From positions 29,239,386 through 29,303,385 of the forward strand of contig NC_092348.1 of the NCBI RefSeq assembly GCF_963676685.1: a stretch of 64,000 nucleotides of DNA, in the 5' to 3' direction. The notes beneath the pieces were generated by a model, which saw only the letters and a list, made by a program, of their open reading frames with translations, did not search any database and was not told where the DNA came from. The DNA comes from Mytilus edulis (lineage: Eukaryota > Mollusca > Bivalvia > Mytilida > Mytilidae). Shown here piece by piece: positions 55,273 through 64,000 of the stretch; within the stretch, counting starts at the first letter, position 1; every line of letters starts with the position of its first letter. The translations under genes and the position numbers were made by a program.

Positions 55273-55381
55273 ATTGCATGAATATTGGGGAATATTGTCC
55301 CGAGTAGAATTTTATATTGCACGAGCTTGCGAGTGCAATATATGATCTACGCGGGACAATATTCCCCAATACTCATGCAAT
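55273..55381. repeat. Foldback hairpin, 36 bp arms
   Basis: ATTGCATGAATATTGGGGAA followed by TATTGTCCCGAGTAGA pairs with its reverse complement at 55346-55381 with two mismatches. A nested TATATTGCAC / GTGCAATATA pair sits inside. CACTAGTGCAATATTGGAA downstream at about 55467-55485 echoes the inner arm. Confidence 0.85.
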
Positions 55382-56230
55382 AACTCTTTTAATGTATAGC
55401 AATATAATATTGGTTTAAACTAAGATTTTGTCGGTGATGACGTCATGAGTTTTAAAGATTTATTGCACTAGTGCAATATTGGAATTTATTGCACGCTAAC
55501 TTTTGGTTACTTTCTGTTGGCCACTAAAACTCAGAAACCGTAAGTTGTAGCCACCTAGGATCTTCACCAATGATCATCAATTCACGTGACCATGAAAATC
55601 GACCTAAGGTCAAAGGTAAAGGGTATGACCTAGATTTTGACCTTAGCTTGTCATCGAATTTTCTCAATAACCGTAAAAGATGGCTGATAAAATGTAACGA
55701 AGAAAATGTGTGTCTTGTCGAGATAAACATTTGTTATATTGGGTCCAAAATTATTGGACCAACTATCATGGACCTAGGCCACCAAAACTGTTTTTCGGGT
55801 CCGAAATGACGATTTTTTGCTTATAACTCAAAAGAGGTTAGAGATAGAATGAAACTGAATTGCATAAATGTTCAGCATAAGAAGATCTATAAAATTATGT
55901 CAAGGTCAGAGTTCAAGGTCCATAGCAACGCCATAAAACACCTTAGCAACCTTATATTTTTTTTAACTTAGAAGGCTATGAATAATATAAATATGCAATT
56001 TTTAATACTGGAAATGACATTTTTGTCCCTAGCAACGACATACAAGTCCTTAGCAATCACTTATTTTTTTAACTTTAAAGACTATGAAAAGTGCGTATCA
56101 CATTCATAATGTTGAAGTAATATTTTTATCCTTATGAATGATTTTGTCCTTAACAACCAATTGTTAAGAACATAAAAGTCCTTAGCAACAATATTTTTTA
56201 AACTAAGAAGACTATCAATAAAAGTTAAAA
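55382..56230. repeat. Repeat-like region with degenerate CCTTAGCAAC units
   Basis: TGACGTCATGAG (a CRE core) lies near 55437. From about 55910, phrases such as CATAGCAACG, CCTTAGCAACC, CCCTAGCAACG and GTCCTTAGCAA alternate with (T)nAACTTA(G/A)AAGACTATGAA, at irregular spacing of about 80-130 bp. No coding frame is convincing. Confidence 0.5.
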
Positions 56231-56241
56231 GGAAAGACCTT

Positions 56242-56263
56242 TCAATTGTTCGTGAACAATTGA
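56242..56263. repeat. 22 bp near-perfect palindrome
   Basis: TCAATTGTTC and GAACAATTGA flank a two-base centre. A wider AAAGTTAAAAG / CTTTTAACTTT pair extends the hairpin with interruptions. Confidence 0.85.
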
Positions 56264-56564
56264 CTTTTAACTTTATTTATTTTCATTACCTGTGTAGGAT
56301 ATGACGCAGTTTTTTCAAAAGTGATGATTTTCTATAAATTGTTTAATATTCCACAGTGGTATCTTACTTTAACTTGGATTAAACCTGTATATATTTCTTT
56401 TGACCTTAATTATATATCCGTTATAAATTTTATTAACTATGAATTTGCATTCAGGTATCGAAGATCAAGTTTATTCGTTCATTGTGTGTTAATTTGCGTT
56501 TTTTGATTGAGTTAAACCTTCCAATTGATATTTTATATTGTGTTTTTCTATGTTGTGATGTTAT

Positions 56565-56888
56565 ACTATTGTTACAGAAAAGGGAGAAGGTTTGGTACCA
56601 TTAAAACGTTTAATCCCGCTGCAAATGTTTGCACCTGTCCTTAGTCAGGAATCTGATGTACAGTAATTGTCGTTTATTTACGTAGTTATACGTGTTTCTC
56701 GTTTTCATATAGATTATACCGTTGGTTTTCCCGTTTGAATGGTTTTACTAATTTTTGGGGCCCTTTATAGCTTGCTGTTCGGTGTGAGCCAAGGCCGTAC
56801 CTTGACCTATAATGGTTTACTTTTATAATTTTTGATTTGGGTGGAGAGTTGTCTAATTGGCACTCATACCACATATCTTCCTATATCT
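56565..56888 (-). repeat. Dispersed repeat A subtype, minus orientation
   Basis: The reverse complement matches the 37386-37800 copy: GGTTTACTTTTATAATTTTTG, GTGAGCCAAGGCCGTACCTT, TTTCCCGTTTGAATGGTTTTA and GGAGAGTTGTCTAATTGGCA. It abuts the LINE fragment that follows. Confidence 0.85.
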
Positions 56889-56891
56889 ATA

Positions 56892-57537
56892 TCATGAGTA
56901 TAAAATACATTTTCGCTTTATTAAAATTTCATAGCAGATTTTGGCAGTAAAAATTACTATATTTTCATTTGTAAAAAGAAATATAAATTTTTCATTATCA
57001 GACATATGTAAAAAAATCTCATCAACAATATTAGCATGGTTAAACATAACATTACGAATATCAGAATATACAGGACAGTTTAGCAAAACATAATTTTCAT
57101 CTTCAACGCATAGGTGCTTGAGAACAGGATCCTGTTATGAGCCCCCCATAGTCCCTTTCCCTAATTATCATTAATCTCAGATTTTTTAATATATATCACT
57201 TATTTGTACCATATATATACTAATATACCTCAATGTCATCAGTACAGTTAAAACATAATCTAGCTTCAAAATCAATAATTTCATAACGACCAGTTTCAAT
57301 TCTGATTGGTGCTACACCATATCTAAATTTTGCTAAAGCACTCCTGTATCTAACTGACCAATATATTAAAAATCAAATAATTTTCTACGCCATATACATT
57401 TTTGAACATTCTATATGTACGTTATTTATTTTTATCATCTGACATAATCTTCTCATACCATTCTTCCTTAAATTTTTCAAAACATACATTTTCAATATTC
57501 TTAATTAAATCCTTGTTTAAAATAGCACCATTGCACT
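56892..57537 (-). pseudogene. C-terminal fragment of a LINE ORF2
   Basis: Minus-strand translation gives NGAILNKDLIKNIENVCFEK, WYEKIM, after a stop YRMFKNVYGVENYL, then YRSALAKFRYGVAPIRIETG followed by RYEIIDFEARLCFNC, and, across an insertion of about 120 bp (57108-57227), ENYVLLNCPVYSDIRNVMF. This is the zinc-knuckle C-terminus of a non-LTR element, like the TGRY..CPFC and SGRY..CLRC blocks of the two larger LINEs. It has at least one stop and one insertion, and is cut at both ends by other repeats. Confidence 0.85.
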
Positions 57538-57859
57538 CAAGGCCGTAGCTAGGCATCTTATTTTAGTAAGGCAAAATAATTGAGCTGAGCGAAAAAAAAA
57601 ATTTGGAGGGTAAAAAATGAATGGTGCAAAATCTGCATTCTAGGCATTTTTAGAGAGTTTGATAAAGTTTTGAATTTGGACACTTTTTATATAAATTTTT
57701 CATTTTTTAAGACTTTTACTAACACCAAATTTTTAACAACTTTATTTAAATTTATATGTAAGATAATCATCCAAATATCACTGATTTGAGTCTGCTGCCA
57801 GAACGTAGAACAAACATCGATTCAGTAGAGTTTTCCAAATTTTTCTATGGCCGGTTCAG

Positions 57860-58066
57860 TCAAATCGTTTCAGAATCATAATTTGGTCGGCTGATATCCT
57901 TATCGCGATGAACATGGAGCATGGCAAGACCGCACAATCTCGCGCCACTCATGCATGCTCTTTTCCAAGTTTTCAGTTGTTTCAAGGCAGTCTGTGTTTC
58001 TAAAGGTAGCACATCATCATCAACACAATGATCAATGTCTTCTTCCAATTCCTTCTCCACCAGCAA
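57860..58066 (-). pseudogene. hAT-family transposase C-terminal (dimerisation) fragment
   Basis: The frame contains LKTWKRACMSGARLCGLAML followed by HVHRDKDI. This matches the C-terminal dimerisation segment of hAT/ZMYM-type transposases (usually ..SxxRLxxLALLxxHRDI..). Upstream is an acidic linker, EEDIDHCVDDDV. The catalytic core is absent, so this is a remnant. Confidence 0.65.
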
Positions 58067-58620
58067 TTCGGTAGCAGCATCGGTAGTAACAGTTTTGTTT
58101 GCAAAAGGGAATTAAGCTTTCCTGTAAGCACCATCATACAGTCGCAGTTACAAAATATTAAACTCGCTTTTATGCTTACAAAGAGTAGACAAACTAGGGA
58201 TAGAATGAGATAAGATACATGTATATGATTCTATCTATAGAGTAAGTATATATATATGGGTACAGGGGAATTGGAATGGAGTTTTTGACGTTTGTACATG
58301 TAGTTCCGTAATTTCAAATTATTTCTGGAAATAGTTGGTGGTATTTTAGTTCCAGAATCTATAAATTTAGGGGTTATGGTTTGGGGGTCTCCGATTCCGA
58401 AACCCCGAATATAAAGTAACGAAATTCCGTAGTCCCGAATAAGTAAAGACAAAATCCTGTGTTAAAGGTTCTTCCATTCCTCAATAATATCAAATTGGAA
58501 TATGGGATATTCTTTCAATTTTTAAGGTTAAAGAAACATGGATAAAAACTAATCCATGTATTCATGTTTCATATTATTTATATTTCATTTATCTGTAAAG
58601 AGAAAGTTTAAAGTTCGTGA

Positions 58621-58768
58621 AATGAATACGCAGACAGGACTGCCCCCTTGCGATGCCCAGTACTTGATTTGTCAAAAGTTGATGAAACGGAAAAATGAAT
58701 ACTCAGACAGGACTGCCCCCTTCCGAAGACCAGTACTTTATTTGTCAGTCTACTTATCGTTTTTTGAT
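58621..58768 (+). repeat. 73 bp direct duplication inside the hAT-like element
   Basis: GAATAC.CAGACAGGACTGCC followed by CCCTT.CGA...CCAGTACTT.ATTTGTCA occurs at 58624 and 58697. Confidence 0.85.
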
Positions 58769-59137
58769 TGTTCTAATGAAGTTATATACAATACTCAGAC
58801 TCTGTTTACTATAATTATTCCTTCTTTACCTTCAGTGTCGCTTTTCCCTTTTCTGCAAGAGCCTGTTTTTAACTAAAGATCCATGATGATTATCGTTACT
58901 AGGTTAATGTAATCGAGAAACATCACCCGTTGAGATGCTGAGTTATATCCAGGAAGAATCATAGTTTAAAAGGAATGATGACAAGTTATAGAAATTAAGG
59001 TTGAGACAGAACAACAAATGACTACATGTATTATATTTATATATATATGTATAAAAAAAAAATCAGTGTCGAAATTTTAGTGAGGCAATTGCCTCACTTG
59101 AATTGCCTCACTTGCCTCAAGGGTAGCTACGGCCTTG

Positions 59138-59544
59138 ACATATATTCCATATCAAGTTCTTTTAACTTATTTTTTACTTTTAAATGACATTTTTTTGAAA
59201 CTTTTTTTACATGCGTTATCCATATATACATTTTTTTATTTACTCTTACATCATTCATTGATTAAAACGTGTCCAGTTTCTAAAAACACTAGTCCCCTGT
59301 TTGATTTTGCATGGCATCCAGCACATGTCAACACACAAAGGCATATTAGGCGTGTATTTTCTTACACCCATGTAAAACGCATGGCTATATTTTTAATACT
59401 ATTTATACATGAAAAGTCTCGTGTTCCCGATATAGAGGCACCAATCTATTACAGACCATACAAGTGTATCAAATAATTTTGTAAATGTACAATATTGAAA
59501 ACCACCATTAGCTTTACATTTAGATATTAACAGACCCAATAAGT
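59138..59544. other. Flank of the hAT-like element, no supported gene
   Basis: The 113-codon plus frame at 59135-59476 starts in the transposon end. Its latter part (FDFAWHPAHVNTQRHIRRVF) is not a family I recognise, so I leave it uncalled. Confidence 0.4.
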
Positions 59545-59971
59545 GGTCCGAGACCACAATTATTTCGTAGTGCATTTAAATGTTATGCAAATTAAAATAA
59601 TCCCACCTGCACTTTCTCAATAATTTTTTTACAGTGTGTTTGTTGTACTACTTTTGGGACAAATTATATCAAAATTATAGAAAACTTCATAGGCTCTTAC
59701 TCAAAATATGGACAATTTTATGTTAAGGGGGTCTTGAAATCTTTTGACAGCTTCCGAAGTGCTAATTTTTAACCTTTTTCAACTGGACCAAATCACTACT
59801 TTGCTTTAAAATTCATGACCCAAATTATTTGACAGTGTCATTTCATCCCTTGACTTGCTAATTGAGGCATAAAACATGGGGAAATACATTTTGAAGGGGT
59901 ATACAAAAAATTGGCAAGTAACACACTGTCCACACTAGGGACTACATTTGTGACAATTGTGGTCTCGGACC
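59545..59971. mobile_element. MITE with perfect 17 bp inverted ends
   Basis: GGTCCGAGACCACAATT at 59545-59561 is exactly mirrored at 59955-59971. No target duplication is evident and no coding frame is present. Confidence 0.8.
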
Positions 59972-60059
59972 AACATGACCAAGTAGCTGTTTCTTAAAGA
60001 TATAGCGAGTGTAGAAACACTGATGAATTGTAAATTGTTTAACAACACTCAGCCAACAC

Positions 60060-60130
60060 AAGATACGAAACCAAAAATGTTTATGGTAGAATGACGAAAC
60101 CAAAAATGTTTATGGTAGAATAACGAAATC
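60060..60130 (+). repeat. 31 bp tandem duplication
   Basis: ACGAAACCAAAAATGTTTAT followed by GGTAGAAT is repeated twice, with the start of a third unit (AACGAAATC). Confidence 0.85.
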
Positions 60131-60232
60131 TCAAATACAGTTTTTGGTCAATTCGTTTTACCGACTTTACATGTAAGATTTCGTTTTTCTTCCATTAAGA
60201 AAGTATTCGAATCAAATCAACAAAACAGGTGT

Positions 60233-60335
60233 ATGTATTCAGCTACATACATAAGCGATCATAAGCATTCAGCTACATACATAAGCGATCATAAGCATTC
60301 AGCTACATACATAAGCATTCAGCTACATACATAGC
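60233..60335 (+). repeat. 30/20 bp tandem repeat
   Basis: AGCTACATACATAAGC begins at 60241, 60271 and 60301, with a shortened 20 bp unit before 60321. Units differ by presence of GATCATAAGC. Confidence 0.9.
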
Positions 60336-60465
60336 ATTGGCGGACCCAGAACTTTTCATAAGTGGGTGTCCACTGTCTGCACCTAAGAGCTGCTCGAGTC
60401 ATTATTCAGTGAGTACCTAAATAAGCAACACAAAGGGGGCCCTGCCCCCTAAATCGGTCTCTACA
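60336..60465. mobile_element. MITE family B1, diverged
   Basis: TGGCGGACCCAGAACTTTTC at the left and CCCCCTAAATCGGTCTCT at the right. GTGTCCACTGTCTGCACCTA inside parallels the other B1 copies. Confidence 0.75.
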
Positions 60466-60727
60466 TAATGCATGCCTATCGACCATTCGTGATTGCCATA
60501 GTTAAACTTTTGTTTTTAAAAACAATACTGTTAATTTGCGAATACCATGAACTTTCGAATGAAAATATCAAAATTTCCAAACATGTACTTTTACAGTGTT
60601 ATTGATACTGGCACGCACGACCATCGTCATCAAAACCTTAATCATAATCACAGAAAAATAATTTGCCTCCTTTTCTTTTTATTTATACAGTTCGTAAATT
60701 ATTTTATTAAATTATTCGTTTTACATG

Positions 60728-60842
60728 CATGTTGAAGGCCGTACATTGGTCTATAATGGTTTACTTTTTTTTTTTTTTTTAAATTGTTATTTGGGTGGAG
60801 ATTTGTCTCATTGGCACTCACACCACATCTTCCTATATCTAT
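60728..60842 (-). repeat. Dispersed repeat A, minus fragment
   Basis: TTGAAGGCCGTACATTGGTC, GGTGGAGATTTGTCTCATTG and CACACCACATCTTCCTATAT are the reverse complement of the repeat A start. Confidence 0.85.
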
Positions 60843-61640
60843 GCTCATGGTATGATTATTGTATATGTTCTCATATTGTGTTATAAAGAAAACTTCATAT
60901 ATAAGTATGATGTACTTGTGTCTCATCCATTTTGCTTAAATTTAGCAAATAAAATAACCAAACTGCTGTGTATTTGTTGACAATAAAAATATATAGAAAA
61001 ACGACCATCAAACATAATATTTCATCTTTGACTAAAGCAGTCAACCGGACAAATAATAACCCAAAATACTGATTGATTGATTGTTATATGTTACATCAAG
61101 TGGTGACTATTTTATGCATGTTCAGCACAGATATAGCACAATGTAAAATAATATTAAACAAACTTATCTTTTCTAAAAGTATTCACCCTTGAAATTTCTT
61201 CCAATAGGAAGCAATTTGTTTTATCTTAACGAGAAACTATTGTTGAAAATTCAATTAAACTTGTAATGTCATTGGTTTGTGCTAAAAATATTTCTTGTTG
61301 GCGAAATTTATTTCATTCATAAAGTATTCCACATTTTTTAAACGTATCATTTATTAATGTAGAATATATATTTCCCGTGCTTATTCATACTGCAATAATA
61401 AGAAATAAGATATGAATTGTAGTGATTAATTGTTTAACATCAAAGATCAAACAAATGCAATAATTGCCTTTAAAATAGATATAGTCAATATTTCAAATTA
61501 GGAAGCCATTTTTCAAATACGCCTGCCTTATCACAAGCAAATATTACACCTTGTTTTAATTCAGACTTTTAATTATTAATTATTTTTACAACTGCACTGT
61601 GTATTCTTACTACAACTTAACCTACACATTGAGTTTTGGC
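60843..61640. other. Intergenic with a repeat D fragment
   Basis: A diverged repeat D piece (CATCAAGTGGTGACTATTTTATGCATGTTCAGCACAG) lies at about 61090-61130. Otherwise AT-rich sequence without a gene. Confidence 0.45.
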
Positions 61641-61995
61641 GTGTCCACTTATTGGACGGAATTTGGAAGGTTTTCATGAGGGTCATGATGGGGGTTCGTA
61701 ATTGTGGGGGGGGGGGGGGGTACTTTCATGACGAATAACGGGGAAATTTCTTGCCAAATAATGTTAACGTTAATTTTTGGTCCATGACGATGAAATGTAC
61801 ACTTTCTGTGAGACGATAAGAAATATTGAATAATTTTGACGAATCACTTTAAATTTTCAAGAAAAAACGATAACGATCGATAGTAATTTGATACCTTTGA
61901 CGAATCACGATAAGGATATTTTGACGAACCACGGTTAAACTTGAACCAATTTGACGCTAACGTTTTGCCGAAAATGACGCCTAACGGTATAGTGC
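61641..61995. repeat. Repeat with reiterated TTTGACGAATCACGATAA units
   Basis: TGACGAATCAC or TGACGAACCAC recurs about every 45-60 bp from 61838 to 61945, after a G tract (61707-61720) and CATGACGAATAACG. It resembles a low-copy MITE-like repeat. Confidence 0.5.
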
Positions 61996-62669
61996 ATTCC
62001 TACCTTCTTTCATGATCCCCAAATGTTTTTCTTTGTTTCAAGACGGAGAGAAGACGTAGAGTTCTGGTCAAACAATAAGAAGTTGGTCATACAAACACAT
62101 TTACGTGGTATCGGTTTTAACAAATAACTCAGTTGATGGATTGATACAGGTCCATTGGACACCGATAATTATATTTTACGGCATGGCATAATTAAAAAAA
62201 AAACCAATCATACAATGTTCCAAAAACAATTTGGAGTCCAAATCCAAAATGTCATGGATACAATTATTTCCATATGTTTTATATGGTCGCCATTTTAAAA
62301 TTCTAATAAAAATAATTATCACCATTTAGCATATTCTTTGGTGAACAAAATATACAGCAAGCAAATAAATAATTATATTATACTGCAATATTCTTTTATT
62401 ATAAAAAATTAAAATAAGCTAAGTTAAACAGTCATCATATGTTATAGTTATTGACCAAGCCATAAAATTGAGAAAGGAAATGGGCTCTGGTGACCCTAAT
62501 TACCCGAACGACGTAGTAAGAACAAAGCGATTTTACCCATGTCATGTGTTAAATTTCCTTAGACTTCCAGGCAGTGATGAACATAGTTTTCAAATTGAAG
62601 AATTGTAATCTGTGTAATGGTAACACTCATTAAGATTTTTTATGTGAAAGCGCAAAAATCGTGTCGATT

Positions 62670-62812
62670 TAAAACAGGTGCAGTGGCGAATCAAGAAAAT
62701 TTCAAAAGGAGTAGGGGGCCGCACTGACTGCCTAAGCCGGGGTCCCGCTCGAGTCATGCTTCAGTATTTCCCTAAATAATCAACCATTCCCACCTAAATC
62801 CGGTTTTGATGT
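62670..62812. mobile_element. MITE family B1, diverged
   Basis: AGTGGCGAATCAAGAAAATT at the left and CACCTAAATCCGGTTTTGA at the right, with GGGGCCGCACTGACTGCCTA-like and TCATGCTTCAGTATTTCCCT segments as in other B1 copies. Confidence 0.75.
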
Positions 62813-63196
62813 GCATCAAAGTGTAAAGCGAAAACACAAAAAACACAAGGTTTTGATTACTATACAAATCCTTAATTGGTACTAAAACAAAGTCAATGTT
62901 CGTGACTGAATAATTGACTGAAACTTACGCTATTAGCTTTTGTATAATTGGTTTTTATTTGAGTCAATAGGCCTACAGAATTTTTGATTGGGAATTTATG
63001 ACTTTACGATTGAATATCTTTGATTAGGTACTTATGTATAAAGGACTCCTTTAAAAAAATACTTTCCCCGTGAAATAAAAAAAAACGAATCAGACCCGTC
63101 TTTGTCCAAATTTAGTTTCTATCACGTGACACACCATGTGACTGTACAAAATGGCAGACGAAAAACATTGAAAGAAAACAACAAAAAAAAACAACT

Positions 63197-63225
63197 ATGA
63201 GTGTTTTTAAAAGTATAGCAGCAGG
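63197..63225 (+). CDS. Possible first coding exon of a gene running out of the window
   Basis: ATGAGTGTTTTTAAAAGTAT starts a 9-codon frame (MSVFKSIAA) that reaches a donor-like GG|GTAGGT. About 70 bases upstream is a CACGTGAC E-box, and ATGGCAGAC lies between. No TATA box or downstream exon is identified in the remaining 775 bases, so the call rests on start, donor and E-box only. Confidence 0.25.
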
Positions 63226-64000
63226 GTAGGTATACATAATTTTTACACCAACAAAAATTCAGTAAGTTTGTGCTGTTTATTTTGTTGTTCCATTCCAATA
63301 TATGTGTTCAATTTTGTATGACCTGGAAGTGGAAAGATGTGGCACCTCTTCCTTCACATCTAAATTAAATCACCCTTATTGCACAAAGATCTATAAAACT
63401 AAATGACAATAAATTGGGCACTGAAAAAAGTCACCCTAGAAAATGCATAATTTTTAATAAATACAAAGGGTATAATAGAAAACTTTATAAAAAATTCAAA
63501 TACTAATGGTGTGACTGAGCATTTTAATCTATTAAACATATTTGCATTGATAAAGTATTGTTAAATCTTTCCGTTTTTAAATATTTATTTGTTTTCTTCT
63601 TCGCATTCTGGTGACAGTTGCCCTTTTAGTGTATGAAGCAAATTTTAAGAAATAATATTGTAACAGGAGGGGGTCAGTGTCCACCCCTCCTGGAACATGT
63701 AGTGTCTAGTTATGTGTCCCTATTCTATCATTGGGATACCTGATATCAGGTTTTGGCTGAACTAAGCCTAAATCAAATAGAACTCAAACTCAATAATTAA
63801 TTTACAGATGTACAACAATCAAGTTAAGGTTCATGTGGACCCTTTTATTTTCACCTCAAAATTTACTCTGAGTACAGAAAAACCTGTGCATCTGGAAAGG
63901 TTTTAAAGCATAGCATGCCCTAGATAAATAGAATTCAAATGCATTGTATGATTAAGAAAATCCATAACTTAACTGGCTTATGCAGTGCACTTTGTTTTCG
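63226..64000. other. Right edge, no supported feature
   Basis: It would be intronic if the 63197 exon is real. A short AACAGGAGGGGGTCAGTGTC / CACCCCTCCTGGAAC inverted pair lies at about 63662-63696. Nothing else is supported. Confidence 0.4.

Larger units (their letters stand above)
57538..59137. mobile_element. hAT-like DNA transposon remnant with inverted ends
   Basis: CAAGGCCGTAGCTA at the left is the exact reverse complement of TAGCTACGGCCTTG at the right, 1.6 kb apart. A minus-strand frame inside looks like a hAT transposase C-terminus. I see no matching 8 bp target duplication, so the flanks may have changed or the ends may belong to two elements. Most of the transposase is missing. 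Confidence 0.7.

Overview
This window is AT-rich, intron-bearing eukaryotic DNA dense in transposon relics, hairpin repeats and short tandem arrays. The repeat families (a recurrent unit reading GTGGTATGATTGCCAATGAG, inverted-repeat elements ending in GGCGGATCCAG, and GACGGACGG-type microsatellites) and the nature of the one complete gene suggest a bivalve mollusc, probably a mussel. That assignment is inference from remembered bivalve repeats, not a database result.

One gene is complete and convincing: a secreted M14 carboxypeptidase on the minus strand. It has eleven coding exons from 31585 down to 21129, and every junction has GT and AG. The spliced product is 429 residues with a signal peptide, an activation propeptide and all zinc and catalytic residues. 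An Asp at the specificity position points to carboxypeptidase B-like (Lys/Arg) preference. Its introns are filled with repeats, including a roughly 500 bp tandem array in intron 3.

Layout: 0.3-2.3 kb is a relic of an uncharacterised multicopy metazoan gene family, split by a palindromic foldback element. 3.4-4.3 kb is a foldback transposon with long arms and a 9 bp target duplication. 7.6-8.8 kb has membrane-protein-like open segments. 9.65-12.2 kb is a 5'-truncated LINE with an intact 615-codon RT frame. 16.1-18.9 kb is a decayed LINE on the minus strand. 21-31.6 kb is the carboxypeptidase. 32.7-35 kb is single-copy-looking sequence with a CpG cluster and exon-like frames. 38-48 kb holds tandem arrays (50, 160, 15, about 83, about 480 and 61 bp), inverted-repeat elements, SINE-like repeats and a Penelope-like RT fragment. 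52.3-54.3 kb is a 42 bp minisatellite open in several frames on both strands. 56.9-59.1 kb is a LINE fragment next to a hAT-like element. 63.1-63.2 kb may be the first exon of a gene running out of the window.

I found no operon-like or defence-like system. The least explained signals are the 42 bp array with its in-frame minus-strand tail, the recurring relic gene family at the left end, and the exon-like frames around 33.7-35 kb and 44.3 kb.
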